NCBI GenBank assembly: GCA_032622095.1
Contig: CP136061.1
Coordinates: 172,243,107 to 172,307,106, forward strand
Origin: Siphonodentalium dalli
Taxonomy: Eukaryota; Mollusca; Scaphopoda; Gadilida; Siphonodentaliidae
Length of the DNA stretch: 64,000 bases
Direction: 5' to 3'
This document shows positions 29,995-44,822 of the stretch, piece by piece. The notes beneath the pieces are model-generated. The model worked only from the letters and a program-made list of their open reading frames with translations, did no database searches and was not told the DNA's origin. Position 1 is the first letter of the stretch, and each line of letters opens with the position of its first letter. The position numbers and the translations under genes were made by a program.

Positions 29995-31686
29995 GGGATA
30001 CCTATAGATGTGTGTGGTGGTGATACCTATAGATGTATGTGGTGGGGATACCTATAGATGTATGTGGTGGGGATACCTATATATGTATGTGGTGGTGATA
30101 CCTATATATGTATGTGGTGGTGATACCTATATATGTGTGTGGTGAGGATACATATATATGTATGTGGTGGGGATACATATAGATGTATGTGGTGGGATAT
30201 CTATAGATGTGTGTGGTGGGGATACCTATATATGTATGTGGCGGGGATACCTATATATGTGTGTGGCGGGGATACCTATATATGTATGTGGTGGTGATAC
30301 CTATATCTGTGTGTGGTGAGGATACCTATATATGTATGTGGTGGGGATACCTATATATGTATGTGGTGGGGATACCTATATATGTGTGTGGCGGGGATAC
30401 CTATATATGTGTGGTAGGGATACCTATATATGTATGTGGTGGGGATACCTATATATGTATGTGGTGGTGATACCTATATATGTATGTGGTGGGGAGACCT
30501 ATGGATGTATGTGGCGTGGAGACCTATATATGTATGTGGTGGGGATACCTATATATGTGTGTGGTGGGGATACCTATATATGTATATGGTGGGGATACCT
30601 ACATATTTATGTGGTGGGGATACCTTTAGATGTGTGTGGTGGGAATACCTATAGATGTGTGTGGTGGGGATACCTATAGATGTGTGTGGTGGGGATACCT
30701 ATATATGTGTGTGGTAGGGATACCTATATATGTATGTGGGGGTGCTACCTATAGATGTATGTGGCAGGGATACCTATATATGTGTGTGGTGAGGAGACCA
30801 ATATATGTGTGTGGTGGGGATACCTATATATGTGTGGTGGGGATACCTATATATGTATGTGGCGGGGAGACCTATATATGTATGTGGCGGGAATACCTAT
30901 ATATGTGTATGGTGGGGATACCAATATATGTGTGTGGTGGGGATACCTATAGATGTGTGGTGGGGATACCTATATATGTATGTGGCGGGGATACCTATAT
31001 ATGTATGTGGCGGGAATACCTATATATGTGTGTGGTGGGGATACCTATATATGTGTGTGGCGGGGATACCTATATATGTGTGTGGCGGGGATACCTATAT
31101 ATGCTTGTGGTGGGAAGACCTATATATGTGTGTGTGGTGGGGATACCTATATGTATGTGGCGGGGATACCTATATGTATGTGGTGGGGATACCTATATGT
31201 GTGTGGTTGTGACCTATATATGTGTGTGGTGGTGATACCTATATATGTATGTGGCGGGGATACCTATAAATGTGTGTGTTGGGGATACCTATATATGTAT
31301 GTGGTGGGGATACCTACAGATGTGTGTGGTGGGGATACCTATAGATGTGTGTGGGGGGGATACCTATATATTTATGTGGTGGGGATACCTATAGATGTGT
31401 GTGGTGGGGATACCTATATATGTATGTGGTGGTGATACCTATATATGTGTGTGGTGGGGATACCTATAAATGTGTGTGGTGGTGATACTTATAGATGAAT
31501 GTGGTGGGGATACCTATAGATGTATGTGTTGGGGATACCTATATATGTATGTGGTGGTGATACCTATAGATGTGTGTGGTGGGGATACCTATAGATGGGT
31601 GTGGTGGGGATACCTATAGATGTATGTGGTGGGGAGACCTATATATGTATGTGGTGGGGATACCTATATATGTGTGTGGCGGGGAT
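29995..31686 (+). repeat. 1.69-kb block, copy 2 of 5
   Basis: Matches copy 1 at a constant offset of 6,555 with only scattered substitutions, and matches copy 3 at offset 3,026. Confidence 0.9.
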
Positions 31687-33020
31687 ACCTATATATGTGT
31701 GTGGTGGGGATACCTATATATGTGTGTGGTGGGGATACGTATATATGTGTGTGGTAGGGATACCTATATATGTATGTGGTGGGGATACCTATATATGTAT
31801 GTGGTGGTGATACCTATATATGTATGTGGTGGGGAGACCTATGGATGTATGTGGCGTGGAGACCTATATATGTGTGTGGTGAGGATACCTATATATGTAT
31901 ATGGTGGGGATACCTATATATGTGTGTGGTGGTGATACCTATATATGTATGTGGTGGGGAGACCTATGGATGTATGTGGCGTGGAGACCTATATATGTGT
32001 GTGGTGAGGATACCTATATATGTATATGGTGGGGATACCTATATATGTGTGTGGCGGGGTTACCTATATATGGTTGTGGTGGGGATACCTATATATGTAT
32101 GTGGTGGGGATACCTATATATGTATGTGGTTGTGATACCTATATATGTATGTGGTGGTAGACCTATAGATGTATGTGGCAGGGATACCTATATATTTGTG
32201 TGGTGAGGAGATCAATATATGTGTGTGGTGGGTATACCTATAGATGTGTGGTGGGGATACCTATATATGTGTGTGGTGGGGAGACCACTATATGTGTGTG
32301 GTGGGGATACCTATATATGTGTGGTGGGGATACCTATATATGTATGTGGCGGGGAGACCTATATATGTATGTGGCGGGGATACCTATATATGTGTGTGGT
32401 GGGGATACCTATATATGTGTGTGGCGGGGATACCTATATATGTGTGTGGCGGGGATACCTATATATGCTTGTGGTGGGGAGACCTATATGTGTGTGTGTG
32501 GTGGGGATACCTATATGTATGTGGCGGGGATACCTATATGTATGTGGTGGGAATACCTATATGTGTGTGGTGGTAATACCTATATATGTATGTGGTGGGG
32601 ATACCTATATATGTGTGTGGTTGGGATACCTATATATGTATGTGGTGGGGATACCTATATATGTGTATGGTGGGGATACCTATATATGTGTGTGGTGGGG
32701 ATACCTATATATGTATGTGGTGGGGATACCTATAGATGTGTGTGGTGGGGATACCTATATATGTATGTGGTGGGGAGACCTATATATATGTGGTGGTGAT
32801 ACCTATATAGGTATGTGGCGGGGATACCTATAAATGTCTGGGGTGGGGATACCTATATATGTATGTGGTGGGAATACCTATAGATGTGTGTGGTGGGGAT
32901 TCCTATAGATGTGTGTATTGGGGATACCTATATATTTATGTGGTGGGGATACCTATAGATGTATGTGGTGGGGATACCTATATATGTATGTGGTGGTGAT
33001 ACCTATATATGTGTTTGGTG

Positions 33021-34712
33021 GGGATACCTATAGATGTGTGTGGTGGTGATACCTATAGATGTATGTGGTGGGGATACCTATAGATGTATGTGGTGGGGAT
33101 ACCTATATATGTATGTGGTGGTGATACCTATATATGTATGTGGTGGTGATACCTATATATGTGTGTGGTGAGGATACATATATATGTATGTGGTGGGGAT
33201 ACATATAGATGTATGTGGTGGGATATCTATAGATGTGTGTGGTGGGGATACCTATATATGTATGTGGCGGGGATACCTATATATGTGTGTGGCGGGGATA
33301 CCTATATATGTATGTGGTGGTGATACCTATATCTGTGTGTGGTGAGGATACCTATATATGTATGTGGTGGGGATACCTATATATGTATGTGGTGGGGATA
33401 CCTATATATGTGTGTGGCGGGGATACCTATATATGTGTGGTAGGGATACCTATATATGTATGTGGTGGGGATACCTATATATGTATGTGGTGGTGATACC
33501 TATATATGTATGTGGTGGGGAGACCTATGGATGTATGTGGCGTGGAGACCTATATATGTACGTGGTGGGGATACCTATATATGTGTGTGGTGGGGATACC
33601 TATATATGTATATGGTGGGGATACCTACATATTTATGTGGTGGGGATACCTTTAGATGTGTGTGGTGGGAATACCTATAGATGTGTGTGGTGGGGATACC
33701 TATAGATGTGTGTGGTGGGGATACCTATATATGTGTGTGGTAGGGATACCTATATATGTATGTGGGGGTGCTACCTATAGATGTATGTGGCAGGGATACC
33801 TATATATGTGTGTGGTGAGGAGACCAATATATGTGTGTGGTGGGGATACCTATATATGTGTGGTGGGGATACCTATATATGTATGTGGCGGGGAGACCTA
33901 TATATGTATGTGGCGGGAATACCTATATATGTGTATGGTGGGAATACCAATATATGTGTGTGGTGGGGATACCTATAGATGTGTGGTGGGGATACCTATA
34001 TATGTATGTGGCGGGGATACCTATATATGTATGTGGCGGGAATACCTATATATGTGTGTGGTGGGGATACCTATATATGTGTGTGGCGGGGATACCTATA
34101 TATGTGTGTGGCGGGGATACCTATATATGCTTGTGGTGGGAAGACCTATATATGTGTGTGTGGTGGGGATACCTATATGTATGTGGCGGGGATACCTATA
34201 TGTATGTGGTGGGGATACCTATATGTGTGTGGTTGTGACCTATATATGTGTGTGGTGGTGATACCTATATATGTATGTGGCGGGGATACCTATAAATGTG
34301 TGTGTTGGGGATACCTATATATGTATGTGGTGGGGATACCTACAGATGTGTGTGGTGGGGATACCTATAGATGTGTGTGGGGGGGATACCTATATATTTA
34401 TGTGGTGGGGATACCTATAGATGTGTGTGGTGGGGATACCTATATATGTATGTGGTGGTGATACCTATATATGTGTGTGGTGGGGATACCTATAAATGTG
34501 TGTGGTGGTGATACTTATAGATGAATGTGGTGGGGATACCTATAGATGTATGTGTTGGGGATACCTATATATGTATGTGGTGGTGATACCTATAGATGTG
34601 TGTGGTGGGGATACCTATAGATGGGTGTGGTGGGGATACCTATAGATGTATGTGGTGGGGAGACCTATATATGTATGTGGTGGGGATACCTATATATGTG
34701 TGTGGCGGGGAT
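33021..34712 (+). repeat. 1.69-kb block, copy 3 of 5
   Basis: Matches copy 2 at offset 3,026. A TACGTGG variant at 33,559 distinguishes it. Confidence 0.9.
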
Positions 34713-35834
34713 ACCTATATATGTGTGTGGTGGGGATACCTATATATGTGTGTGGTGGGGATACGTATATATGTGTGTGGTAGGGATACCTATATATGTA
34801 TGTGGTGGGGATACCTATATATGTATGTGGTGGTGATACCTATATATGTATGTGGTGGGGAGACCTATGGATGTATGTGGCGTGGAGACCTATATATGTG
34901 TGTGGTGAGGATACCTATATATGTATATGGTGGGGATACCTATATATGTGTGTGGCGGGGTTACCTATATATGGTTGTGGTGGGGATACCTATATATGTA
35001 TGTGGTGGGGATACCTATATATGTATGTGGTTGTGATACCTATATATGTATGTGGTGGTGAGACCTATAGATGTATGTGGCAGGGATACCTATATATTTG
35101 TGTGGTGAGGAGATCAATATATGTGTGTGGTGGGTATACCTATAGATGTGTGGTGGGGATACCTATATATGTATGTGGCGGGAGACCTATATATGTATGT
35201 GGCGGGGATACCTATATATGTGTGTGGTGGGGAGACCACTATATGTGTGTGGTGGGGATACCTATATATGTGTGGTGGGGATACCTATATATGTATGTGG
35301 CGGGGAGACCTATATATGTATGTGGCGGGGATACCTATATATGTGTGTGGTGGGGATACCTATATATGTGTGTGGCGGGGATACCTATATATGTGTGTGG
35401 CGGGGATACCTATATATGCTTGTGGTGGGGAGACCTATATGTGTGTGTGTGGTGGGGATACCTATATGTATGTGGCGGGGATACCTATATGTATGTGGTG
35501 GGAATACCTATATGTGTGTGGTGGTAATACCTATATATGTATGTGGTGGGGATACCTATATATGTGTGTGGTTGGGATACCTATATATGTATGTGGTGGG
35601 GATACCTATATATGTGTATGGTGGGGATACCTATATATGTGTGTGGTGGGGATACCTATATATGTATGTGGTGGGGATACCTATAGATGTGTGTGGTGGG
35701 GATACCTATATATGTATGTGGTGGGGAGACCTATATATATGTGGTGGTGATACCTATATAGGTATGTGGCGGGGATACCTATAAATGTCTGGGGTGGGGA
35801 TACCTATATATGTATGTGGTGGGAATACCTATAG
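33656..35834 (+). repeat. 2,179-bp tandem higher-order unit 1
   Basis: Repeated immediately downstream at a constant offset of 2,179 bp. Matching landmarks are 33,656/35,835, 34,596/36,775 and 35,121/37,300. The join near 35,835 lies in a TATAGATGTGTGTGGTGGGAAT monomer pair, which is consistent with exchange between similar monomers. Confidence 0.93.
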
Positions 35835-38013
35835 ATGTGTGTGGTGGGAATACCTATAGATGTGTGTGGTGGGGATACCTATAGATGTGTGTGGTGGGGA
35901 TACCTATATATGTGTGTGGTAGGGATACCTATATATGTATGTGGGGGTGCTACCTATAGATGTATGTGGCAGGGATACCTATATATGTGTGTGGTGAGGA
36001 GACCAATATATGTGTGTGGTGGGGATACCTATATATGTGTGGTGGGGATACCTATATATGTATGTGGCGGGGAGACCTATATATGTATGTGGCGGGAATA
36101 CCTATATATGTGTATGGTGGGAATACCAATATATGTGTGTGGTGGGGATACCTATAGATGTGTGGTGGGGATACCTATATATGTATGTGGCGGGGATACC
36201 TATATATGTATGTGGCGGGAATACCTATATATGTGTGTGGTGGGGATACCTATATATGTGTGTGGCGGGGATACCTATATATGTGTGTGGCGGGGATACC
36301 TATATATGCTTGTGGTGGGAAGACCTATATATGTGTGTGTGGTGGGGATACCTATATGTATGTGGCGGGGATACCTATATGTATGTGGTGGGGATACCTA
36401 TATGTGTGTGGTTGTGACCTATATATGTGTGTGGTGGTGATACCTATATATGTATGTGGCGGGGATACCTATAAATGTGTGTGTTGGGGATACCTATATA
36501 TGTATGTGGTGGGGATACCTACAGATGTGTGTGGTGGGGATACCTATAGATGTGTGTGGGGGGGATACCTATATATTTATGTGGTGGGGATACCTATAGA
36601 TGTGTGTGGTGGGGATACCTATATATGTATGTGGTGGTGATACCTATATATGTGTGTGGTGGGGATACCTATAAATGTGTGTGGTGGTGATACTTATAGA
36701 TGAATGTGGTGGGGATACCTATAGATGTATGTGTTGGGGATACCTATATATGTATGTGGTGGTGATACCTATAGATGTGTGTGGTGGGGATACCTATAGA
36801 TGGGTGTGGTGGGGATACCTATAGATGTATGTGGTGGGGAGACCTATATATGTATGTGGTGGGGATACCTATATATGTGTGTGGCGGGGATACCTATATA
36901 TGTGTGTGGTGGGGATACCTATATATGTGTGTGGTGGGGATACGTATATATGTGTGTGGTAGGGATACCTATATATGTATGTGGTGGGGATACCTATATA
37001 TGTATGTGGTGGTGATACCTATATATGTATGTGGTGGGGAGACCTATGGATGTATGTGGCGTGGAGACCTATATATGTGTGTGGTGAGGATACCTATATA
37101 TGTATATGGTGGGGATACCTATATATGTGTGTGGCGGGGTTACCTATATATGGTTGTGGTGGGGATACCTATATATGTATGTGGTGGGGATACCTATATA
37201 TGTATGTGGTTGTGATACCTATATATGTATGTGGTGGTGAGACCTATAGATGTATGTGGCAGGGATACCTATATATTTGTGTGGTGAGGAGATCAATATA
37301 TGTGTGTGGTGGGTATACCTATAGATGTGTGGTGGGGATACCTATATATGTATGTGGCGGGAGACCTATATATGTATGTGGCGGGGATACCTATATATGT
37401 GTGTGGTGGGGAGACCACTATATGTGTGTGGTGGGGATACCTATATATGTGTGGTGGGGATACCTATATATGTATGTGGCGGGGAGACCTATATATGTAT
37501 GTGGCGGGGATACCTATATATGTGTGTGGTGGGGATACCTATATATGTGTGTGGCGGGGATACCTATATATGTGTGTGGCGGGGATACCTATATATGCTT
37601 GTGGTGGGGAGACCTATATGTGTGTGTGTGGTGGGGATACCTATATGTATGTGGCGGGGATACCTATATGTATGTGGTGGGAATACCTATATGTGTGTGG
37701 TGGTAATACCTATATATGTATGTGGTGGGGATACCTATATATGTGTGTGGTTGGGATACCTATATATGTATGTGGTGGGGATACCTATATATGTGTATGG
37801 TGGGGATACCTATATATGTGTGTGGTGGGGATACCTATATATGTATGTGGTGGGGATACCTATAGATGTGTGTGGTGGGGATACCTATATATGTATGTGG
37901 TGGGGAGACCTATATATATGTGGTGGTGATACCTATATAGGTATGTGGCGGGGATACCTATAAATGTCTGGGGTGGGGATACCTATATATGTATGTGGTG
38001 GGAATACCTATAG
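35835..38013 (+). repeat. 2,179-bp tandem higher-order unit 2
   Basis: Second copy of the 2,179-bp unit, nearly identical to the first. The corresponding position of the distal duplication (54,585-56,738) holds only one unit. Confidence 0.93.
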
Positions 38014-41000
38014 ATGTGTGTGGTGGGGATTCCTATAGATGTGTGTATTGGGGATACCTATATATTTATGTGGTGGGGATACCTATATATGTATGTGGTG
38101 GGGATACCTATATATGTATGTGGTAGTGATACCTATATATGTGTGTGGTGGGGATACCTATATATGTATGTGGTGGTGATACCTATATATGTGTGTGGTG
38201 GGGATACCTATATATGTATGTGGCGGGGATACCTATATATGTGTGTGGCGGGGATACATATATATGTATGTGGTGGTGATACCTATATATGTGTGTGGTG
38301 AGGATACCTATATATGTATGTGGTGGGGATACCTATAGATGTATGTGGTGGGGGTACCTATATATGTGTGTGGCGGGGATACCTATATATGTGTGTGGTA
38401 GGGATACCTATATATGTATGTGGTGGGGATACCTATATATGTATGTGGTGGTGATACCTATATATGTATGTGGTTGGGAGACCTATAGTTGTATGTGGCG
38501 GGGATACCTATATATGTGTGTGGTGATGATACCTATATATGTGTGTGGTGTGGAGACCTATAGATGTATGTGGCAGGGATACCTATATATGTGTGTGATG
38601 AGGAGACCAATATATGTGTGTGGTGGGGAGACCTATAGATGTGTGGTGGGGATACCTATATATGTATGTGGCGGGAGACCTATATATGTAAGTGGCGGGG
38701 ATACCTATATATGTGTGTGGCGGGGAGACCAATATATGTGTGTGGTGGGGATACCTATAGATGTGTGGTGGGGATACCTATATATGTATGTGGCGGGAGA
38801 CCTATATATGTATGTGGCGGGGATACCTATATATGTGTGTGGTGGGGAGACCAATATATGTGTGTGGTGGGGATACCTATAGATGTGTGGTGGGGATACC
38901 TATATATGTATGTGGCGGGGAGACCTATATATGTATGTGGCGGGGATACCGATATATGTGTGTGGTGGGGATACCTATATATGTGTGTGGCGGGGATACC
39001 TATATATGTGTGTGGCGGGGATACCTATATGCTTGTGCTGGGGAGACCTATATATGTGTGTGTGGTGGGGATACCTATATGTATGTGGCGGGTATACCTA
39101 TATGTATGTGGTGGGGATACCTATAGATGTGTGTGGTTGTGATACCTCTATATGTATGTGGTGGGAATACCTATATATGTGTGTGGTGGGGATACCTATA
39201 TATGTGTGTGGTGGGGATACATATATATGTGTGTGGTAGGGATACCTATATATGTATGTGGTGGGGATACCTATATATGTATGTGGTGGTGATACCTATA
39301 TATGTATGTGGTGGGGAGACCTATGGATGTATGTAGCGTGGAGACCTATATATGTGTGTGGTGAGGATACCTATATATGTATATGGTGGGATACCTGTAT
39401 ATGTGTGTGGCGGGGTTACCTATATATGGTTGTGGTGGGGATACCTATATATGTATGTGGCGTGGAGACCTATATATGTATGTGGTGGTGATACCTATAT
39501 ATGTATATGGTGGGGATACCTGTATATGTGTGTGGCGGGGTTACCTATATATGGTTGTGGTGGGGATACCTATATATGTATGTGGTGGGGATACCTATAT
39601 ATGTATGTGGTGGTGATACCTATATATGTATGTGGTGGTGAGACCTATAGATGTATGTGGCAGGGATACCTATATATTTGTGTGGTGAGGAGATCAATAT
39701 ATGTGTGTGGTGGGTATACCTATAGATGTGTGGTGGGGATACCTATATATGTATGTGGCGGGAGACCTATATATGTATGTGGCGGGGATACCTATATATG
39801 TGTGTGGTGGGGAGACCACTATATGTGTGTGGTGGGGATACCTATATATGTGTGGTGGGGATACCTATATATGTATGTGGCGGGGAGACCTATATATGTA
39901 TGTGGCGGGGATACCTATATATGTGTGTGGTGGGGATACCTATATATGTGTGTGGCGGGGATACCTATATATGTGTGTGGCGGGGATACCTATATATGCT
40001 TGTGGCGGGGAGACCTATATGTGTGTGTGGTGGGGATACCTATATGTATGTGGCTGGGATACCTATATGTATGTGGTGGGAATACCTATATGTGTGTGGT
40101 GGTTATACCTATATATGTATGTGGTGGGGATACCTATATATGTGTGTGGTTGGGATAGCTATATATGTATGTGGTGGGGATACCTATATATGTGTATGGT
40201 GGGGATACCTATATATGTGTGTGGTGGGGATACCTATATATATGTGTGGTGGGGATACCTATAGATGTGTGTGATGGGGATACCTATATATGTATGTGGT
40301 GGGGAGACCTATATATATGTGGTGGTGATACCTATATAGGTATGTGGCGGGGATACCTATAAATGTCTGGGGTGGGGATACCTATATATGTATGTGGTGG
40401 GAATACCTATAGATGTGTGTGGTGGGGATTCCTATAGATGTGTGTATTGGGGATACCTATATATTTATGTGGTGGGGATACCTATATATGTATGTGGTGG
40501 GGATACCTATATATGTATGTGGTGGTGATACCTATATATGTATGTGGTGGGGATACCTATATATGTATGTGGTGGTGATACCTATATATGTGTGTGGTGG
40601 GGATACCTATATATGTATGTGGCGGGGATACCTATATATGTGTGTGGCGGGGATACATATATATGTATGTGGTGGTGATACCTATATATGTGTGTGGTGA
40701 GGATACCTATATATGTATGTGGTGGGGATACCTATAGATGTATGTGGTGGGGATACCTATATATGTGTGTGGCGGGGATACCAATATATGTGTGTGGTAG
40801 GGATACCTATATATGTATGTGGTGGGGATACCTATATATGTATGTGGTGGGGAGACCTATAGATGTATGTGGCGGGGATACCTATATATGTGTGTGGTGA
40901 TGATACCTATATATGTGTGTGGTGTGGATACCTATAGATGTATGTGGCAGGGATACCTATATATGTGTGTGACGAGGAAACCAATATATGTGTGTGGTGG

Positions 41001-41546
41001 GGATACCTATATATGTGTGTGATGAGGAGACCAATATATGTGTGTGGCGGGAGACCTATATATGTATGTGGCGGGGATACCTATATATGTGTGTGGCGGG
41101 GAGACCAATATATGTGTGTGGTGGGGATACCTATAGATGTGTGGTGGGGATACCTATATATGTAAATGGCGGGGAGAGCTATATATGTATGTGGCGGGGA
41201 TACCTATATATGTGTGTGGTGGGGATACCTATATATGTGTGTGGCGGGGATACCTATATATGTGTGTGGCGGGGATACCTATATATGCTTGTGGTGGGGA
41301 GACCTATATATGTGTGTGTGGTGGGGATACCTATATGTATGTGGCGGGCATACTTATATGTATGTGGTGGGGATACCTATATGTGTGTGGTGGTGATACC
41401 TCTATATGTATGTGGTGGGGATACCTATATATGTGTGTGGTTGGGATACCTATATATGTATTTGGTGGGGATACCTATAGATGTGTATGGTGGGGATACC
41501 TATATATGTGTGTGGTGGGGATACCTATATAAGTGTGTGGTGGGGA

Positions 41547-43171
41547 TACATATATATGTGTGTGGTAGGGGTACCTATATATGTATGTGGTGGGGATACC
41601 TATATATGTACGTGGTGGTGATACCTATATATGTATGTGGTGGGGAGACCTATGGATGTATGTGGCGTGGATACCTATATATGTGTGTGGTGAGGATACC
41701 TATATATGTATATGGTGGGGATACCTATATATGTCTGTGGCGGGGTTACCAATATATGGGTGTGGTGGGGATACCTATATATGTATGTGGTGGGGATACA
41801 TATATATGTATGTGGTGGTGATACCTATATATGTATGTGGTGTGGAGACCTATAGATGTATGTGGCAGGGATACCTATATATTTGTGTGGTGAGGAGACC
41901 AATATATGTGTGTGGTGGGTATACCTATAGATGTGTGGTGGGGATACCTATATATGCTTGTGGTGGGGAGACCTATATATGTGTGTGTGGTGGGGATACC
42001 TATATGTATGTGGCGGGTATACCTATATGTATGTGGTGGGGATACCTATAGATGTGTGTGGTGGTGATACCTCTATATGTATGTGGTGGGGATACCTATA
42101 TATGTGTGTGGTGGGGATACCTATATATGTGTGTGGTGGGGATACATATATATGTGTGTGGTAGGGATACCTATATATGTATGTGGTGGGGATACCTATA
42201 TATGTATGTGGTGGTGATACCTATATATGTATGTGGTGGGGAGACCTATGGATGTATGTGGCGTGGAGACCTATATATGTGTGTGGTGAGGATACCTATA
42301 TATGTATATGGTGGGGATACCTATATATGTGTGTGGCGGGGTTACCTATATATGGTTGTGGTGGGGATACCTATATATGTATGTGGTGGGGATACCTATA
42401 TATGTATGTGGTGGTGATACCTATATATGTATGTGGTGGTGAGACCTATAGATGTATGTGGCAGGGATACCTATATATTTGTGTGGTGAGGAGATCAATA
42501 TATGTGTGTGGTGGGTATACCTATAGATGTGTGGTGAGGATACCTATATATGTATGTGGCGGGAGACCTACATATGTATGTGGCGGGGATACCTATATAT
42601 GTGTGTGGTGGGGAAACCACTATATGTGTGTGGTGGGGATACCTATATATGTGTGGTGGGGATACCTATATATGTATGTGGCGGGGAGACCTATATATGT
42701 ATGTGGCGGGGATACCTATATATGTGTGTGGTGGGGATACCTATATATGTGTGTGGCGGGGATACCTATATATGTGTGTGGCGGGGATACCTATATATGC
42801 TTGTGGTGGGGAGACCTATATGTGTGTGTGGTGGGGATACCTATATGTATGTGGCGGGGATATCTATATGTGTATGGTGGGGATACCTATATATGTGTGT
42901 GGTGGGGATACCTATCTATGTGTGTGGTGGGGATACCTATAGATGTGTGTGGTGGGGATACCTATATATGTATGTGGTGGGGAGACCTATATATATGTGG
43001 TGGTGATACCTATATAGGTATGTGGCGGGGATACCTATAAATGTCTGGGGTGGGGATACCTATATATGTATGTGGTGGGAATACCTATATATGTGTGTGG
43101 TGGGGATTCCTATAGATGTGTGTATTGGGGATACCTATATATTTATGTGGTGGGGATACCTATATATGTAT
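41547..43171 (+). repeat. 3,276-bp-spaced duplication, copy 1
   Basis: Matches 44,823-46,447 at a constant offset of 3,276 (landmarks 41,581/44,857, 42,177/45,453, 42,527/45,803 and 43,022/46,298). Translated stretches of 287 codons (42,177 and 45,453) are identical. It starts at GATACATATATATG with GGTAGGGGTACC and ends where 43,171 turns to GGTGGTGATACC. Confidence 0.93.
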
Positions 43172-44822
43172 GTGGTGGGGATACCTATATATGTATGTGG
43201 TGGTGATACCTATATATGTGTGTGGTGGGGATACCTATATATGTATGTGGCGGGGATACCTATATATGTGTGTGGCGGGGATACATATATATGTATGTGG
43301 TGGTGATACCTATATATGTGTGTGGTGAGGATACATATATATGTATGTTGTGGGGATACCTATAGATGTATGTGGTGGGGATACCTATATATGTGTGTGG
43401 CGGGGATACCTATATATGTGTGTGGTAGGGATACCTATATAGGTATGTGGTGGGGATACCTATATATGTATGTGGTGGTGATACCTATATATGTATGTGG
43501 TGGGGAGACCTATAGATGTATGTGGCGGGGATACCTATATATGTGTGTGGTGATGATACCTATATATGTGTGTGGTGTGGAGACCTATAGATGTATGTGG
43601 CAGGGATACCTATATATGTGTGTGATGAGGAGACCAATATATGTGTGGTGGGGATACCTATATATGTGTGTGATGAGGAGACCAATATATGTGTGTGGCG
43701 GGAGACCTATAAATGTATGTGGCGGGGATACCTATATATGTGTGTGGCGGGGAGACCAATATATGTGTGTGGTGGGGATACCTATAGATGTGTGGTGGGG
43801 ATACCTATATATGTATGTGGCGGGGAGACCTATATATGTATGTGGCGGGGATACCTATATATGTGTGTGGTGGGGATACCTATATATGTGTGTGGCGGGG
43901 ATACCTATATATGTTTGTGGCGGGGATACCTATATATGCTTGTGGTGGGGAGACCTATATATGTGTGTGTGGTGGGGATACCGATATGTATGTGGCGGGC
44001 ATACTTATATGTATGTGGTGGGGATACCTATATGTGTGTGGTGGTGATACCTCTATATGTATGTGGTGGGGATACCTATATATGTGTGTGGTTGGGATAC
44101 CTATATATGTATTTGGTGGGGATACCTATAGATGTGTATGGTGGGGATACCTATATATGTGTGTGGTGGGGATACCTATATATGTGTGTGGTGGGGATAC
44201 ATATATATGTGTGTGGTAGGGGTACCTATATATGTATGTGGTGGGGATACCTATATATGTACGTGGTGGTGATACCTATATATGTATGTGGTGGGGAGAC
44301 CTATGGATGTATGTGGCGTGGATACCTATATATGTGTGTGGTGAGGATACCTATATATGTATATGGTGGGGATACCTATATATGTGTGTGGCGGGGTTAC
44401 AAATATATGGGTGTGGTGGGGATACCTATATATGTATGTGGTGGGGATACATATATATGTATGTGGTGGTGATACCTATATATGTATGTGGTGGGGATAC
44501 CTATATATGTGTGTGGTGGGGATACATATAGATGTATGTGGAAGGATACCTATATATGTATGTGGTGGGGATACCTATATATGTGTGTGGTGGTGATACC
44601 TATATATGTATGTGGTGGGGATACCTATATATGTATTTGGCGGGGATACCAATATAGTTGTGTGTGGTGGTGATACCTATATATGTGTGTCGTGGGGATA
44701 CCTATATATGTGAGTGGCGGGAGACCTATATATGTATGTGGTGGGGATACCTATAGATGTATTTGGCGGTGATACCAATGGATGTATGTGGTGGGGATAC
44801 CTATATATGTATGTGGTGGGGA
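43172..44822 (+). repeat. Satellite spacer between 3,276 copies
   Basis: The first 1.3 kb (to about 44,480) repeats 40.5-41.8 kb at offset 2,628-2,653. The last 0.3 kb has unusual monomers: GTGGAAGGATACC (about 44,538), ATATAGTTGTGTGTGG (44,651), GTGTCGTGGGG (44,687) and CCAATGGATG (44,775). Confidence 0.82.

Larger units (their letters stand above)
27890..41962 (+). repeat. Large satellite duplication, proximal copy
   Basis: Collinear with 48,510-64,000. Successive offsets are 20,620 (28.1 kb), 20,626 (29.2 kb), 20,974 (30.2 kb), 20,979 (31.6 kb), 20,929 (33.5 kb), 20,904 (34.6 kb), 18,725 (38.0 kb), 20,304 (38.6 kb), 20,230 (39.7 kb), 20,205 (40.7 kb) and finally 22,038-22,063. Each step is explained by a definite indel. 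Position 38,278-38,279 (GA) is the empty site for the transposon-like insertion. Confidence 0.9.
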
